64,000 bases of DNA from Oscillospiraceae bacterium. Its GTDB lineage: Bacteria; Bacillota; Clostridia; Oscillospirales; Ruminococcaceae. The stretch lies in assembly GCA_017461565.1 (NCBI GenBank), contig JAFTXQ010000013.1, positions 1 through 64,000 on the forward strand. Reading direction: 5' to 3'. A program made the translations under genes and the position numbers. How positions within the stretch are numbered: the first letter of the stretch is position 1; each line of letters starts with the position of its first letter. Of this stretch, positions 18,148 through 25,436 are shown in pieces. A model generated the notes under the pieces. That model saw only the letters and a program-made list of their open reading frames with translations. It was not told the origin of the DNA and ran no database searches.

Positions 18148-19272
18148 ATGGAAAAAACAGCAAAGCTCCTGTCAAGGCTGCTGTGCGGTGTTATCACGCT
18201 TACAGCGGCGGTGATCGGCTGCCTTTACGTGCTGCTCCCGTCAGCGGTCAGCACCGAAGCAGGCGCACCTTACAGCGGCAGCTTCTGCGGAGCAAGGATA
18301 AAACAAAACGGGCAGGGCGCAGGATATTATCTCGGTGCAATACCGATAAAGCCCGTCAGCGCCGAAAGCAAGCAGCGCCCGATGCTCGTGCCGTGCGGGA
18401 CGCCCTTCGGTATAAAACTGCGCACGGACGGCGTTATCGCAGTTTCGGTAAACGAGGACTCCCCTGCCGATGATTGCGGTATCCGTGAGGGTGACCTTAT
18501 ACTCGCCGTCAACGGCAAAGAGGTCAGCTCCAACAGCGAGATATGCTCCGCAATACAGCTAAGCCCCGATGAGTGCAGGATAATACTCCGCCGTGGCGAC
18601 AGCGAAAAGCTGATGACCGCAGTTCCATACGAGGACTGCGGCATATATAAGATAGGTATATGGGTAAGGGACAGTGCGGCAGGCATCGGCACGATGACGT
18701 ATTACGACCCTGCCAACGGCAGCTACGGCGGTCTGGGACATCCCGTCAGCGATGTCACCACAGGTACGCTTATGCCGCTTGCAAGCGGCGAGATAACTGC
18801 CGCAGACATCGGCGGAGTTACCGCAAGCATCCCGGGTGAACCGGGAGAGCTTTGCGGCACTCTGAGGACAAGCAGCACGATAGGCACGATAGACCTCAAC
18901 ACACAGTGCGGTATCTTCGGCACTACAAGCTCTCAGCCTGTAAGCGGCAGCACTGTCCCCATGGCATTCCGACAGGAGGTGCACACAGGCTCCGCAACGC
19001 TGCTGGCAACGGTAGACGGCAGCACTCCGCAGGAGTACGACATTGAGATAGAGCATATCAACATCTGCGACATGGACAGCAGCAAAAGCATGGTCATACG
19101 CATCACAGACGAAAAGCTTCTTGATATCACAGGCGGGATCGTCTGTGGCATGAGCGGCAGTCCCATCCTCCAGGACGGCAGGCTTGTCGGCGCAGTCACC
19201 CACGTTTTCCTCAACGATCCCCAGCGTGGCTACGCCGTATTCTGCGAAACGATGCTGGAGCATGGGAAATAA
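18148..19272 (+). CDS. spoIVB: SpoIVB-type sporulation serine peptidase (family S55)
   Basis: In Bacillus SpoIVB is made in the forespore and cleaves SpoIVFA to trigger pro-SigK processing. This 374-residue protein has one N-terminal membrane helix (~15-33), a PDZ domain (~85-155: ALRTDGVIAVSVNEDSPAD, GIREGDLILAVNG) and the S55 domain: IGIWVRDSAAGIGTMTYYD, GGLGHPVSDV, CGMSGSPIL (catalytic Ser ~337) and VTHVFLNDPQRGYAV. ATG 18148 has no nearby Shine-Dalgarno. The only good one (AAAGGCGG, 18113-18120) serves an in-frame ATG at 18130 that meets TAA after four codons. Function is secure; the start is not. Confidence 0.92.
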   Translation: MEKTAKLLSRLLCGVITLTAAVIGCLYVLLPSAVSTEAGAPYSGSFCGARIKQNGQGAGYYLGAIPIKPVSAESKQRPMLVPCGTPFGIKLRTDGVIAVSVNEDSPADDCGIREGDLILAVNGKEVSSNSEICSAIQLSPDECRIILRRGDSEKLMTAVPYEDCGIYKIGIWVRDSAAGIGTMTYYDPANGSYGGLGHPVSDVTTGTLMPLASGEITAADIGGVTASIPGEPGELCGTLRTSSTIGTIDLNTQCGIFGTTSSQPVSGSTVPMAFRQEVHTGSATLLATVDGSTPQEYDIEIEHINICDMDSSKSMVIRITDEKLLDITGGIVCGMSGSPILQDGRLVGAVTHVFLNDPQRGYAVFCETMLEHGK

Positions 19273-19317
19273 AAAGTCAGATTATTTAAGAGTAAATGGA
19301 TCGGCTGATTTTCGTTC

Positions 19318-19402
19318 GACCCCACAATATTTATGTAGGGTCACCACCTCTCGTATCCGTTGATTCAACATCCTTTATCTACGGGCACGGCACGCCGTGC
19401 CC
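19318..19402. repeat. Two hairpin-forming intergenic palindromes downstream of spoIVB
   Basis: GACCCCACA / TGTAGGGTC (19318-19342, one mismatch) and the perfect 9-bp stem GGGCACGGC / GCCGTGCCC with a 2-nt loop (19383-19402), followed by CCTACTTTAT. The second can act as spoIVB terminator, but the form is that of dispersed palindromic repeats. The rest of 19273-19518 holds no gene. Confidence 0.55.
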
Positions 19403-19518
19403 CTACTTTATATGATTCCTGTCAAATTTCTCTCTGCCTGTTTTCACCGTTTGAATTACTCTGCATAAAATATCGTATGGGATGAAACATCCCTTAATAA
19501 CCAAAAAGGAGCGATCAG

Positions 19519-19722
19519 ATGGACAGCTTTTATATAAATATGCAGAGTGCCACACAGGCACAAAAGGCACGGGCAGTGCTGGCACGCAACGGAATCCGCA
19601 GCACGGCAGAACGTTATCACAGCCGAGGCAAGGGGTGCAGCTTCAGGCTCAGAGTATATGCGGACAGAGGCAAGGTATGCCTGCTGCTCGCCAAGGCAGG
19701 TATCCCCTGTGATATATCTTGA
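19519..19722 (+). CDS. DUF3343 family protein (putative Se/S carrier-like)
   Basis: A 67-residue protein of the small DUF3343 type: an N-terminal strand DSFYINMQSATQAQKARAVLARNGI, a Gly/Cys-containing turn KGCSFRLRVY and a C-terminal Cys (AGIPCDIS). Such proteins are proposed to carry sulfur or selenium from cysteine desulfurases; this is from family context, not shown by sequence alone. GGAG 6 nt before the ATG. It overlaps the aminotransferase gene by 14 bp, which supports joint action. Confidence 0.8.
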   Translation: MDSFYINMQSATQAQKARAVLARNGIRSTAERYHSRGKGCSFRLRVYADRGKVCLLLAKAGIPCDIS

Positions 19723-20860
19723 CAACGCCGCTACCACCTATCCCAAGCCACCACAAGTCTATCGTGTATGGGCGGACGCAATGCGCACCTACGGAGCAAA
19801 CCCGGGACGTGCAGGCTATGACTTTTCCTCTGCTACCTCAGAGGCAGTGTATACCGCACGTGAGTCCTGCGCCTCGCTTTTCGGTGCGCAGCCCGAAAAC
19901 ACGATATTCACCCTCAACTGCACCCATGCACTTAACCTTGCGATAAAAGGGATAGCAGGCAAAAAGTCACACTATGTGATAAGCGATCTTGAGCACAATG
20001 CAGTGCTAAGGCCTGTACATTCGGCGACGTTGAAAAACGGCGGAAGTTACAGCGTATTTGAAGTGTCAACAGACGACAAAGTGACGTTAGCCCGTGCGGA
20101 GCGTGCGATACGCCGTGACACCGCAGCTGTGATATGCACTGCCGCAAGCAACGTGACAGGCAGACGGCTTCCTGTAAAAGGGCTCGCCGAGATATGCAGG
20201 CGGCACGGAGTCTGCTTTGTCGTAGACGGCGCACAGGGTGCAGGAGCACTACCCTTGCAGCTGAGCGACGGAATAAACATCCTTTGTGCTGCAGGACACA
20301 AGGGGCTTTACGGACCGATGGGCACAGGGCTTCTCGTCACAGATGGAAAGTATCCGCTTGACACGCTGATGGAGGGCGGTACGGGCAGTGCCTCGGAAAG
20401 TCCGCTGCAGCCTGAGTTTACTCCCGACCGCTTTGAAAGCGGAACGATAAACACCGCAGGTGTGATAGCCCTCGGTGCAGGCGCACAATTCGTCCGCACA
20501 AAGACTCCCTCTGCGATACTGAAGCACGAGCTGGAGTTGTGCCGCCACTTCTGCGAGGAGGCAAGGAAGATAAAGGGGCTGGTGCTTTACAACGACATCA
20601 CACAGCAGAACTATCACAGCTATGCTCCCGTGGTGTCATTCAATCTGATAGGCAGACATTCTTCCGAGGTGTCGGATGAGCTTGGAAAACGTGGCTTCTG
20701 CCTGAGGGGAGGACTTCACTGCGCACCGCTTGCGCATCGCAAGCTTGGTACGCTTGATATCGGAACGGTGAGGTTTTCGCCCTCGGTATTCACGACCCAC
20801 GCCGAAGTGTTGGCGCTGCTTCGTGAGCTTTACCGCATGGCGTCCGCTCATAAGGCTTGA
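19709..20860 (+). CDS. Class V aminotransferase, cysteine desulfurase-like
   Basis: PLP enzyme of the SufS/CsdA-like branch, 383 residues. It has YLDNAATTYPKP at the N-terminus, the PLP-lysine region CAAGHKGLYGPMGTGLLV and the active-site loop LRGGLHCAPLAHRKLGT with Cys. The open frame extends upstream, but GTG 19709 is the start: it is 8 nt behind AAGGCAGG and yields VIYLDNAATT. Start and DUF3343 stop overlap, indicating coupled synthesis. Likely role: release of sulfur (or selenium) from cysteine onto the DUF3343 partner. No suf or isc genes are adjacent. Confidence 0.88.
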   Translation: MIYLDNAATTYPKPPQVYRVWADAMRTYGANPGRAGYDFSSATSEAVYTARESCASLFGAQPENTIFTLNCTHALNLAIKGIAGKKSHYVISDLEHNAVLRPVHSATLKNGGSYSVFEVSTDDKVTLARAERAIRRDTAAVICTAASNVTGRRLPVKGLAEICRRHGVCFVVDGAQGAGALPLQLSDGINILCAAGHKGLYGPMGTGLLVTDGKYPLDTLMEGGTGSASESPLQPEFTPDRFESGTINTAGVIALGAGAQFVRTKTPSAILKHELELCRHFCEEARKIKGLVLYNDITQQNYHSYAPVVSFNLIGRHSSEVSDELGKRGFCLRGGLHCAPLAHRKLGTLDIGTVRFSPSVFTTHAEVLALLRELYRMASAHKA

Positions 20861-20863
20861 CGG

Positions 20864-20905
20864 ATATAAAAACTCCGCTTCTTGCAAAACGCAGGAAGCG
20901 GAGCT
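20864..20905. terminator. Terminator shared by the convergent aminotransferase and rhaB genes
   Basis: Stem AGCTCCGCTTCCTGC / GCAAGAAGCGGAGT with TTTTTATAT on the minus strand; on the plus strand the tail is TGTTTATATT. Confidence 0.9.
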
Positions 20906-20913
20906 GTTTATAT

Positions 20914-22383
20914 TCAGTTGTTCACGAGCTTTGCGTAACGCTCAAGGGCGGGCAGCCATTTTTCATGACCGTCAGGCTCATAGGAAACTGTAAGTCCCGA
21001 GCTTATGATTATCTCACGTGCTCTGGAAAGGCTCTCTATCTCGCCCGAAGCCACAAGCGTACAGATACCGTTGCCAAGGGCGGTAGCCTCAACAGGGCCT
21101 GCGACTGCTGTGAGTCCCGTAGCCTGTGCTGTAAGACGGCAGAGCAGCTTATCCTTTGTGCCGCCACCGATCATGTGTACGCACTTGTAGTCGAAGCCCG
21201 TAAGCCTTGATATCTTTTTAAGGGTCAGCGCAAACTCGCAGGCAAGGCTCTGATAGATGCAGCGCATTATCTCGCCTGCTGTTTTGGGCACGGGCTGGGA
21301 TGTCCTGCGGCAGAACTCCTGAATCTTCAGCGGCATATCCTCGGGGGATGCGAACAGCGGATCGTTGGGATCGATGAAGCTTACAAAAGGCTCGCACTCC
21401 TCTGCCATGCGCTCAAGGTCGGCGAAGCTGTATTCCTCGCCCTGCTTTTTGTAGTAGCGGCGTGTTTCCTGGATAAGCCACAGACCCATGATGTTTTTCA
21501 GAAGTGTTGTAGTGCCGCCGTAGCCGCCCTCGTTGGTGAGACCTGTTTCAAGCGCCTCCTCGGTGACTACTGCGTGGCGCAGCTCCGTTCCGAAAAGCGT
21601 CCATGTGCCGCAGCTGAGGAAAGCGAAATGCTCGTCGGTCGTGGGCACAGCCATTACTGCCGAAGCGGTGTCGTGGGAGCAGCAGGCATACACGGGAACA
21701 GGCTCGATGCGGAATTCCTCGCAGAGCTCGGGCTTCAGCGTGCCGTATACCTCGCCTGGCTGTATGATGGGGCAGAAGATGCGCTTCGGAAGCTCCAGTG
21801 CCTCGATAAGCTTTACGTTCCAGCCCCTTGCCTTGCAGTCGATAAGCTGGCTGGTGGTAGCCTCGGTGTACTCGTTCCTTGCCTCGCCTGTCAGCAGGTA
21901 TGCGAACAGATCTGGCATCATCAGCAGCTTTTCCGCACGGAAGATGGAATTCTTCTCGTGCTGTGCGAGGTAATGCAGCTGGAATATCGTGTTGATGTTC
22001 ATGGGCTGTATGCCGCTGAGCATGAAAAGCTCCTTTGCGGAAAACTTTTCGTACACCTCCTCGGGCATACCCTCGGTGCGCTCGTCACGGTAGTGGACGG
22101 GCTTTTCGAGAAGCTCGCCGTCCTTGCCGATAAGTCCGAAATCCACGCCCCATGTGTCGATGCTGATGGCGTCGAAGCCGCCGTTGAACACGCCGAAGCT
22201 GATGCCTATCTTCATCTGCTCCCAGAGCTCGTCGATATCCCAGCGCAGGTGTCCGTTCTCGGTTATGGGACGGTTCTCAAAGCGGTGTATCTCTTCAAGT
22301 GAGATCCTTTCGCCGTCGTATTTGCAGAGCATTGCCCTTGCGCTGGAAGCGCCGAAGTCGAATACAAGTATCGTTTTTGACAT
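20914..22383 (-). CDS. rhaB: Rhamnulokinase RhaB
   Basis: FGGY-family sugar kinase that phosphorylates L-rhamnulose at C1. Evidence: N-terminal ATPase loop ILVFDFGASSARAMLCKYDG, the rhamnulokinase region IDTWGVDFGLIGKDG followed by PVHYRDERTEGMPEEV, and C-terminal MIGGGTKDKLLCRLTAQATG. 489 residues is normal. It forms an operon with the class II aldolase upstream; together they take L-rhamnulose to dihydroxyacetone phosphate and L-lactaldehyde. No isomerase (rhaA) or transporter gene is adjacent. Fuculokinase activity is a less likely alternative. Confidence 0.92.
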   Translation of the reverse strand: MSKTILVFDFGASSARAMLCKYDGERISLEEIHRFENRPITENGHLRWDIDELWEQMKIGISFGVFNGGFDAISIDTWGVDFGLIGKDGELLEKPVHYRDERTEGMPEEVYEKFSAKELFMLSGIQPMNINTIFQLHYLAQHEKNSIFRAEKLLMMPDLFAYLLTGEARNEYTEATTSQLIDCKARGWNVKLIEALELPKRIFCPIIQPGEVYGTLKPELCEEFRIEPVPVYACCSHDTASAVMAVPTTDEHFAFLSCGTWTLFGTELRHAVVTEEALETGLTNEGGYGGTTTLLKNIMGLWLIQETRRYYKKQGEEYSFADLERMAEECEPFVSFIDPNDPLFASPEDMPLKIQEFCRRTSQPVPKTAGEIMRCIYQSLACEFALTLKKISRLTGFDYKCVHMIGGGTKDKLLCRLTAQATGLTAVAGPVEATALGNGICTLVASGEIESLSRAREIIISSGLTVSYEPDGHEKWLPALERYAKLVNN

Positions 22384-22403
22384 GGGGTGGTTCCTTTCAG
22401 AAT

Positions 22404-22458
22404 GAATCAGGAGTTAGGAATTAGGAATGAGGAATTATTGTGCGCCTGCGGCGCAGAT
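22404..22458 (+). repeat. Short GGAATTA-rich repeat with palindromic end
   Basis: Between the aldolase and kinase genes lies a run of near-identical heptads (GAGTTAG, GAATTAG, GAATGAG, GAATTAT) that ends in the hairpin TGCGCCtgcGGCGCA. This looks like a dispersed intergenic element placed inside an operon. Confidence 0.5.
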
Positions 22459-22460
22459 TA

Positions 22461-23132
22461 TCAGTGATATTTTCTATATCCCGGATGTCTTATGGGGAAG
22501 CTCTTGCCGATCTCGCAGCACTCCTCGATCTTGTCCATGGGCAGATCCTTTGCGCCGCCCAGCTGACGTGCCACAAGGCTCACCTTTGCAAAGTGCTCCA
22601 GTGTCTCCATACGGTAGTATGCCTGGGTGATATCGATACCGACGGTGAGTGCGCCGTGGTTCTCCAGCAGGATGGTGTCGTGGTTTGCGAGGAACGGAAT
22701 AATGCTGTCCGCAACCCCCTGGGAACCGGGAGTGTCATAGGGTGCGATCGGCACACAGCCGAGGAAGATGATAGCCTCGGGCATGGTGTAGTCGTCCAGC
22801 GGGATATGTGCGATGGCAAAGCCTGTTGCGGTCGGGGGATGTGCGTGAACAACGGCATTTACCTCGGGGCGTGCCTCGTAGCAGCGCAGATGTACCTTGA
22901 ACTCGGAGGTGGGCTTGTAGCCTGGAGCTTCCTCAACTACCTCGTTGTTGGCGTTCATCTTGATTATCATCTCGGGTGTGAGGCTTGCCTTGCTGGTGCC
23001 TGTGGGCGTAACAAGAAAGTTTCCGTCAGGAAGTCTTACCGAGATGTTTCCGTCATTTGCAGCGACCATACCAAGCTGCCAAAGCTTGTGTCCTACATCG
23101 CAGATTGCCTGTTTTAATTCTAATTCTGTCAT
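22461..23132 (-). CDS. Class II (L-rhamnulose/L-fuculose-1-phosphate) aldolase
   Basis: Zinc-dependent retro-aldolase of 223 residues. Family marks: NDGNISVRLPDG and VTPTGTSKASLTPEMI (phosphate binding), the zinc histidines in VVHAHPPTATGFAIAH and the third in LLENHGALTVG. Start ATG 23132 is 8 nt behind AAAGGACT; a longer frame upstream has no binding site. By neighbour (rhaB) the substrate is more likely rhamnulose-1-phosphate, although the sequence style is that of FucA. First gene of the two-gene operon. Confidence 0.88.
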   Translation of the reverse strand: MTELELKQAICDVGHKLWQLGMVAANDGNISVRLPDGNFLVTPTGTSKASLTPEMIIKMNANNEVVEEAPGYKPTSEFKVHLRCYEARPEVNAVVHAHPPTATGFAIAHIPLDDYTMPEAIIFLGCVPIAPYDTPGSQGVADSIIPFLANHDTILLENHGALTVGIDITQAYYRMETLEHFAKVSLVARQLGGAKDLPMDKIEECCEIGKSFPIRHPGYRKYH

Positions 23133-23176
23133 TTGTTTATAGTCCTTTCGTATTAAGAAATATGAATTACAGATTA

Positions 23177-23205
23177 ATTGTATCATTTATTTCGCAAAAA
23201 GTAAA
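23177..23205 (-). promoter_or_regulatory. Candidate promoter of the aldolase-rhaB operon
   Basis: Minus strand TTTACT (23205-23200), 17 nt, TACAAT (23182-23177). No clear catabolite-response element was found around it. Confidence 0.5.
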
Positions 23206-23286
23206 GCATATCACGATGGTTTTCTTTTGTGCAATTTTACCAAAAATACACCCGATTATTTCTAATCGCATGGACGCTCCACTCTC

Positions 23287-23315
23287 TTGTAAAATCTGAC
23301 GGTTTGTTGTATAAT
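23287..23315 (+). promoter_or_regulatory. Promoter of the SF2-like/GHKL operon
   Basis: TTGTAA (23287-23292), 17 nt, TATAAT (23310-23315), about 88 nt before the first start codon. The leader shows no strong structure. Confidence 0.7.
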
Positions 23316-23402
23316 AGTATCATAGATTGTAATGGGTGAAGTATACTCTTTTTTAAAGATACCCTACATTCATATATTAACCGTTTAACGGAGGTGCGCT
23401 TA

Positions 23403-25355
23403 GTGAGTGAAAACAGCTTAAAATGGATCCCTCTGGGCGGAATGGAACTTTCCGCAGCCAACCTTGCCGCCGCTGAAAAGCTGCGTAAGTTCGGCTTCTC
23501 GCTGATGTTCAGCGAGTTCGGCTCGGAGAAGCTGACAAAGGCGGGGCTTTGTATATATGATGTCCTCGCAGAAAAAGAAAAACCGAACATCCTTCTGATA
23601 ACATCCACATCCGAGCTTTACGGATGGTACAGGATACTTATGACAGGCATCGGCGCTGATTTCAAGATATTCAGCGGCGCTTCAAATGCCATCACCTTCT
23701 TCTCCGAAAACTGTCCCAATCTCTGTCTGATGTCGTCCGAGGCGCTTGCAAAGCAGAGCGGCATAAAGGCAAAGGCAGACAAGGATTTCGTGTGGGATCT
23801 CATCGTTATCGATGAGGAGCAGAGCAGCAAGGTCCCCGACTATGCTTTCTATAAGGAACAGATCCCGTGGAAGGCTGAAAAGCTGCTTATCACTGCACCC
23901 TTCCCCGCAAAGAAGGGCGAAAACAAGGAGGCTCTTGCCGACCTTATAAAGAGCGTTCTGGCTGACCCCGCACTTGCTGCCGAGGCTGACAGCCTTATGT
24001 TCAACAGCGATATGTCAAAGCTTGACGCAGACATACCTGCAATGAGATACTTCGATCAGCGTGTTTACAACGGCAGTATGAAGCGCAATATTCTCTTCCG
24101 TGAATATGAGATGGACGAGGCAAAGCTCACAGGTCTGCGCAGAAGAATGGATCTCCGCTCGGGTCTGCCTGTTTACAAATACGGCGGAAATGTGTTCGAG
24201 GACTACGACTGCGAAATGTACAGGGCTACATACTTCAAGGCTTCCTATACACGTTCGGATGTCGAGGAGCTGAGAGCTTTCGACAAAAAGCTTGACAGCT
24301 TCATCTGTCTGATGGACGACATCATGGCTGAGGGCAAGCGCTCCATCGTTTACTGCTGCGACAAGAACACGATAGATTTCCTCAGAAAGGTGATCTCCTG
24401 CCTGTACGGAAAGAACGTTGTAAAGGTTGCAAAGGGCGAGCTTTTCACAAAGGGCGACATCCTCAGAAAGCTGAATGTGGATGACTCCACCGTGTATCCC
24501 GCTGTTGTGCTCGGCGTTGATAGTCTGGGCGCTGTAGGAGACGCACTCGACCGCATCGATTACATAATAAACTATGAGCTGCCTACGTCCGCAGCACTGC
24601 TGGAAAGACGTATGACACGCCACGGCACAAAGAACGAGGCCGAAAGAAAATTCATCATCTTCTCAGACAAGAACAAACTGTTTGACGCACGTGTGCTTGA
24701 CAAGGCGCTTTACGGAAGCATCGTATCGGGCTTCTGCGGTGCGCTTCCCACCAGAAACATCCTGCTGGATATCGACAGCAAGGGCGATCACCTCTGCAAC
24801 GTATTCGATGACCTTAAGTACGTTGTAAGCTACGCAAATGAGGTAGACAACTGCTTCGACCTCATCAAGAAGTTCAAGGGCGACTACACAGGCTACAACA
24901 CCGAGAAGATAAGCAGCGCAAAGCAGCTGGCAGAGTTTGCAGATAAGCTTCTTACACGTATCTGCAACGCTTTCGGGCTTACCAAGGACTCCACGCACGA
25001 CGATATCAAGGCTGCGATAGATGCGCTCTCGGGTCTGTGCGTGATTAACGACGGCAGACTTGAAAAGGTATCCGACGCTGAGCTTTCCGCTATGAGCGCA
25101 AGCTTCAATGACGAGTCCTGGAAGCAGCTCCCCTTTGCCACAGAAGCTGTAAACGGCGTCGCTGACGCAAAGAAGCATATCGACGAGCTTCACAGCGGCG
25201 AGAACTTCCACCTCAATATAAAGACGGAGCTTTCCGAGCTTGGTGACAGCATCCAGTATCCCGTACTGTTCGGTATCTGGAGATACAGAGTGCGTGAGCA
25301 GGACTCCACAAGATCTTTCAGAGAATACATCAAGATCCACAACGAAGGTATATGA
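23403..25355 (+). CDS. Degenerate SF2/SNF2-like helicase-fold protein, function unknown
   Basis: A 650-residue protein that keeps the outline of a superfamily 2 ATPase but not its chemistry. The expected Walker A region reads GSEKLTKAGLCIYDVL, with no GKT. Then come a motif Ia-like PNILLITSTSELYGWYRIL, a motif II-like DLIVIDEEQSSKV (~131-143) and, in the second RecA half, YPAVVLGVDSLGAVGDALDRI and INYELPTSAALLERRMTRHG (~390-408), which matches motifs V-VI of SNF2 proteins. The C-terminal ~200 residues are helical and unassigned. GTG 23403 follows GGAGG by 8 nt. It is cotranscribed with the GHKL ATPase. The SF2 assignment is my reading of weak motifs. Confidence 0.65.
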   Translation: MSENSLKWIPLGGMELSAANLAAAEKLRKFGFSLMFSEFGSEKLTKAGLCIYDVLAEKEKPNILLITSTSELYGWYRILMTGIGADFKIFSGASNAITFFSENCPNLCLMSSEALAKQSGIKAKADKDFVWDLIVIDEEQSSKVPDYAFYKEQIPWKAEKLLITAPFPAKKGENKEALADLIKSVLADPALAAEADSLMFNSDMSKLDADIPAMRYFDQRVYNGSMKRNILFREYEMDEAKLTGLRRRMDLRSGLPVYKYGGNVFEDYDCEMYRATYFKASYTRSDVEELRAFDKKLDSFICLMDDIMAEGKRSIVYCCDKNTIDFLRKVISCLYGKNVVKVAKGELFTKGDILRKLNVDDSTVYPAVVLGVDSLGAVGDALDRIDYIINYELPTSAALLERRMTRHGTKNEAERKFIIFSDKNKLFDARVLDKALYGSIVSGFCGALPTRNILLDIDSKGDHLCNVFDDLKYVVSYANEVDNCFDLIKKFKGDYTGYNTEKISSAKQLAEFADKLLTRICNAFGLTKDSTHDDIKAAIDALSGLCVINDGRLEKVSDAELSAMSASFNDESWKQLPFATEAVNGVADAKKHIDELHSGENFHLNIKTELSELGDSIQYPVLFGIWRYRVREQDSTRSFREYIKIHNEGI

Positions 25356-25436
25356 CCTCGTAGAATAAAGACCCATCGGCTGGCCGCACGGGGCGGTGGG
25401 TAAAAATCATACAGTGCGGAGAAACGGGGCGTAAAT

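Noticed and set aside
19547-19708. Upstream extension of the aminotransferase frame to 19547
   Set aside because: It runs out of frame through the DUF3343 gene and has no family similarity; GTG 19709 with AAGGCAGG gives the exact family N-terminus.
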